Source: JBEKVE01 sp049514335 (GTDB lineage: Bacteria > Actinomycetota > Acidimicrobiia > Acidimicrobiales > UBA8190). Taken from it: 6,951 bases of DNA. The stretch's first letter is position 1, and every line of letters starts with the position of its first letter. The stretch spans positions 1 to 6,951 of the forward strand of contig JBEKVE010000167.1 in NCBI GenBank assembly GCA_049514335.1, written 5' to 3'. The translations under genes and the position numbers were made by a program. Positions 6,352 through 6,951 of the stretch are shown one piece after another. Below the pieces are notes generated by a model, which was not told where the DNA came from, made no database searches, and worked only from the letters and a program-made list of their open reading frames with translations.

Positions 6352-6951
6352 CGGGGCGCTCCCGGGCTGGTGGACGGGCCGAAGCGGCGCTCGAGGGCAG
6401 CGCCGGCCACGGCGGCGTCGTCGAAGGGGATGCGCCGGTCCCCGTAGTCGATCACCGTCTCGTGGCCCTTTCCCGCCACGAGCACCACGTCCCCGGGGCC
6501 GGCCATGTCGACGGCCAGGTCGATGGCCTCGGCGCGCTCGGGTCGCACGACGACACGCGACCGGTCGGCGACGCCCACCAGCACGTCGGCGATGATGGCG
6601 GCGGGGTCCTCGTGGCGCGGGTTGTCGGAGGTGAGCACGGCCACGTCGGCCAGGGTGGCGGCGACCGCCCCCATGGCGGGGCGCTTGTCGTGGTCACGCT
6701 CACCCCCACAGCCGAACACGCACAGCACGCGGTGCGCCCCGGCCAGCCTGCGGGCGCTGTCGAGCGCGCTGCGCAGCCCGTCGGGGGTGTGGGCGTAGTC
6801 GACCACGACGGTGAACGGACCGGCGCCGGGCAGGACCTCGAAGCGGCCCGTCACGGGACGGGCGGCGCCCAGTCCGGCCACGACGACCGGCGCGGCGACG
6901 CCGAGGGCGGTGGCCGTGGTGGCGGCGGCCAGGGCGTTGGCGACGTGGAGG
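6348..6951 (-). CDS. murE: MurE, UDP-MurNAc-L-Ala-D-Glu--meso-diaminopimelate ligase, C-terminal part (cut by window edge)
   Basis: The last 200 residues are visible; the frame runs open to base 6950, so the start and the ATP P-loop lie beyond the window. MurE adds the third stem residue to UDP-MurNAc-L-Ala-D-Glu in the cytosol. Motifs, counted from the first visible codon: HVANALAAA (2-10), VVDYAHTPDGL (49-59), FGCGGERDHDKRP (79-91), SDNPRHEDP (108-116), AGKGHE (159-164) and FDD (176-178). DNPR is the established signature of meso-diaminopimelate-adding MurE enzymes, whereas lysine-adding ones carry a different sequence there. VDYAHTPD plus GKGHE exclude MurF. A GTG at 6879-6881 lies in frame but inside the protein, so it is not the start. 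The stop overlaps the mraY GTG. Expected missing N-terminal length is about 290-300 residues, judged from family size. Confidence 0.95.
   Translation of the reverse strand, partial: LHVANALAAATTATALGVAAPVVVAGLGAARPVTGRFEVLPGAGPFTVVVDYAHTPDGLRSALDSARRLAGAHRVLCVFGCGGERDHDKRPAMGAVAATLADVAVLTSDNPRHEDPAAIIADVLVGVADRSRVVVRPERAEAIDLAVDMAGPGDVVLVAGKGHETVIDYGDRRIPFDDAAVAGAALERRFGPSTSPGAPR
6359..6363 (-). promoter_or_regulatory. Ribosome-binding site of mraY
   Basis: GGGAG on the minus strand, 7 bases before the GTG at 6349-6351 and inside the 3' end of murE. It favours this GTG over the ATG at 6337-6339. Confidence 0.55.

Noticed and set aside
6348..6881. A free-standing 177-residue gene starting at the GTG at 6879-6881
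   Set aside because: The frame continues to the window edge with a MurE-type sequence (HVANALAAA), so this GTG is an internal valine codon of murE.
1..6951. A novel defence, mobile or biosynthetic system hidden in the window
   Set aside because: All sequence is accounted for by seven dcw genes with at most 25 bases between them. No direct repeats, insertion-sequence ends, tRNA, array or foreign-composition stretch was seen by eye.

Overview
The window is a continuous piece of the division and cell-wall (dcw) cluster, and every gene in it lies on the minus strand. In transcription order, from high to low coordinates, it holds: murE (3' part, cut by the window's right edge), mraY, murD, ftsW, murG, murC and murB (5' part, cut by the left edge). 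There are five complete genes and two partial ones. No tRNA, rRNA, mobile element, CRISPR array, promoter or terminator could be supported. No gene-free stretch exceeds about 25 bases.

The DNA is very GC-rich (for example, 47 of the first 60 bases are G or C). All six start codons visible are GTG and all six stops visible are TGA. Four of the six gene junctions use the same 4-base GTGA overlap (murE/mraY, murD/ftsW, ftsW/murG, murC/murB). The murD start lies 8 bases after the mraY stop, and the likely murC start lies 25 bases after the murG stop. This points to one tightly coupled polycistronic mRNA. The base composition, gene order and Mur family sequence style suggest a high-GC actinobacterium, possibly of the Acidimicrobiia type. 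That assignment is inference. The DNPR motif in MurE predicts meso-diaminopimelate in the peptidoglycan stem.

Together the genes cover most of the route to lipid II. MurB and MurC make UDP-MurNAc and add L-Ala, MurD adds D-Glu, and MurE adds the diamino acid. MraY then transfers the muropeptide to undecaprenyl phosphate, and MurG adds GlcNAc. FtsW is the SEDS polymerase that uses lipid II at the septum. MurF, the D-Ala-D-Ala adding ligase usually encoded between murE and mraY, is absent from that place: the murE stop and the mraY start overlap directly.

I see no sign of a previously undescribed system; this is core cell-wall machinery. The points worth a second look are a MurG whose conserved H-E-Q-N acceptor-site motif reads V-N-V-D, an unusually hydrophobic uncharged segment in the same MurG, a His-to-Leu change in a conserved MurC motif, the missing murF, and the uniform GTG/TGA/GTGA gene signals.
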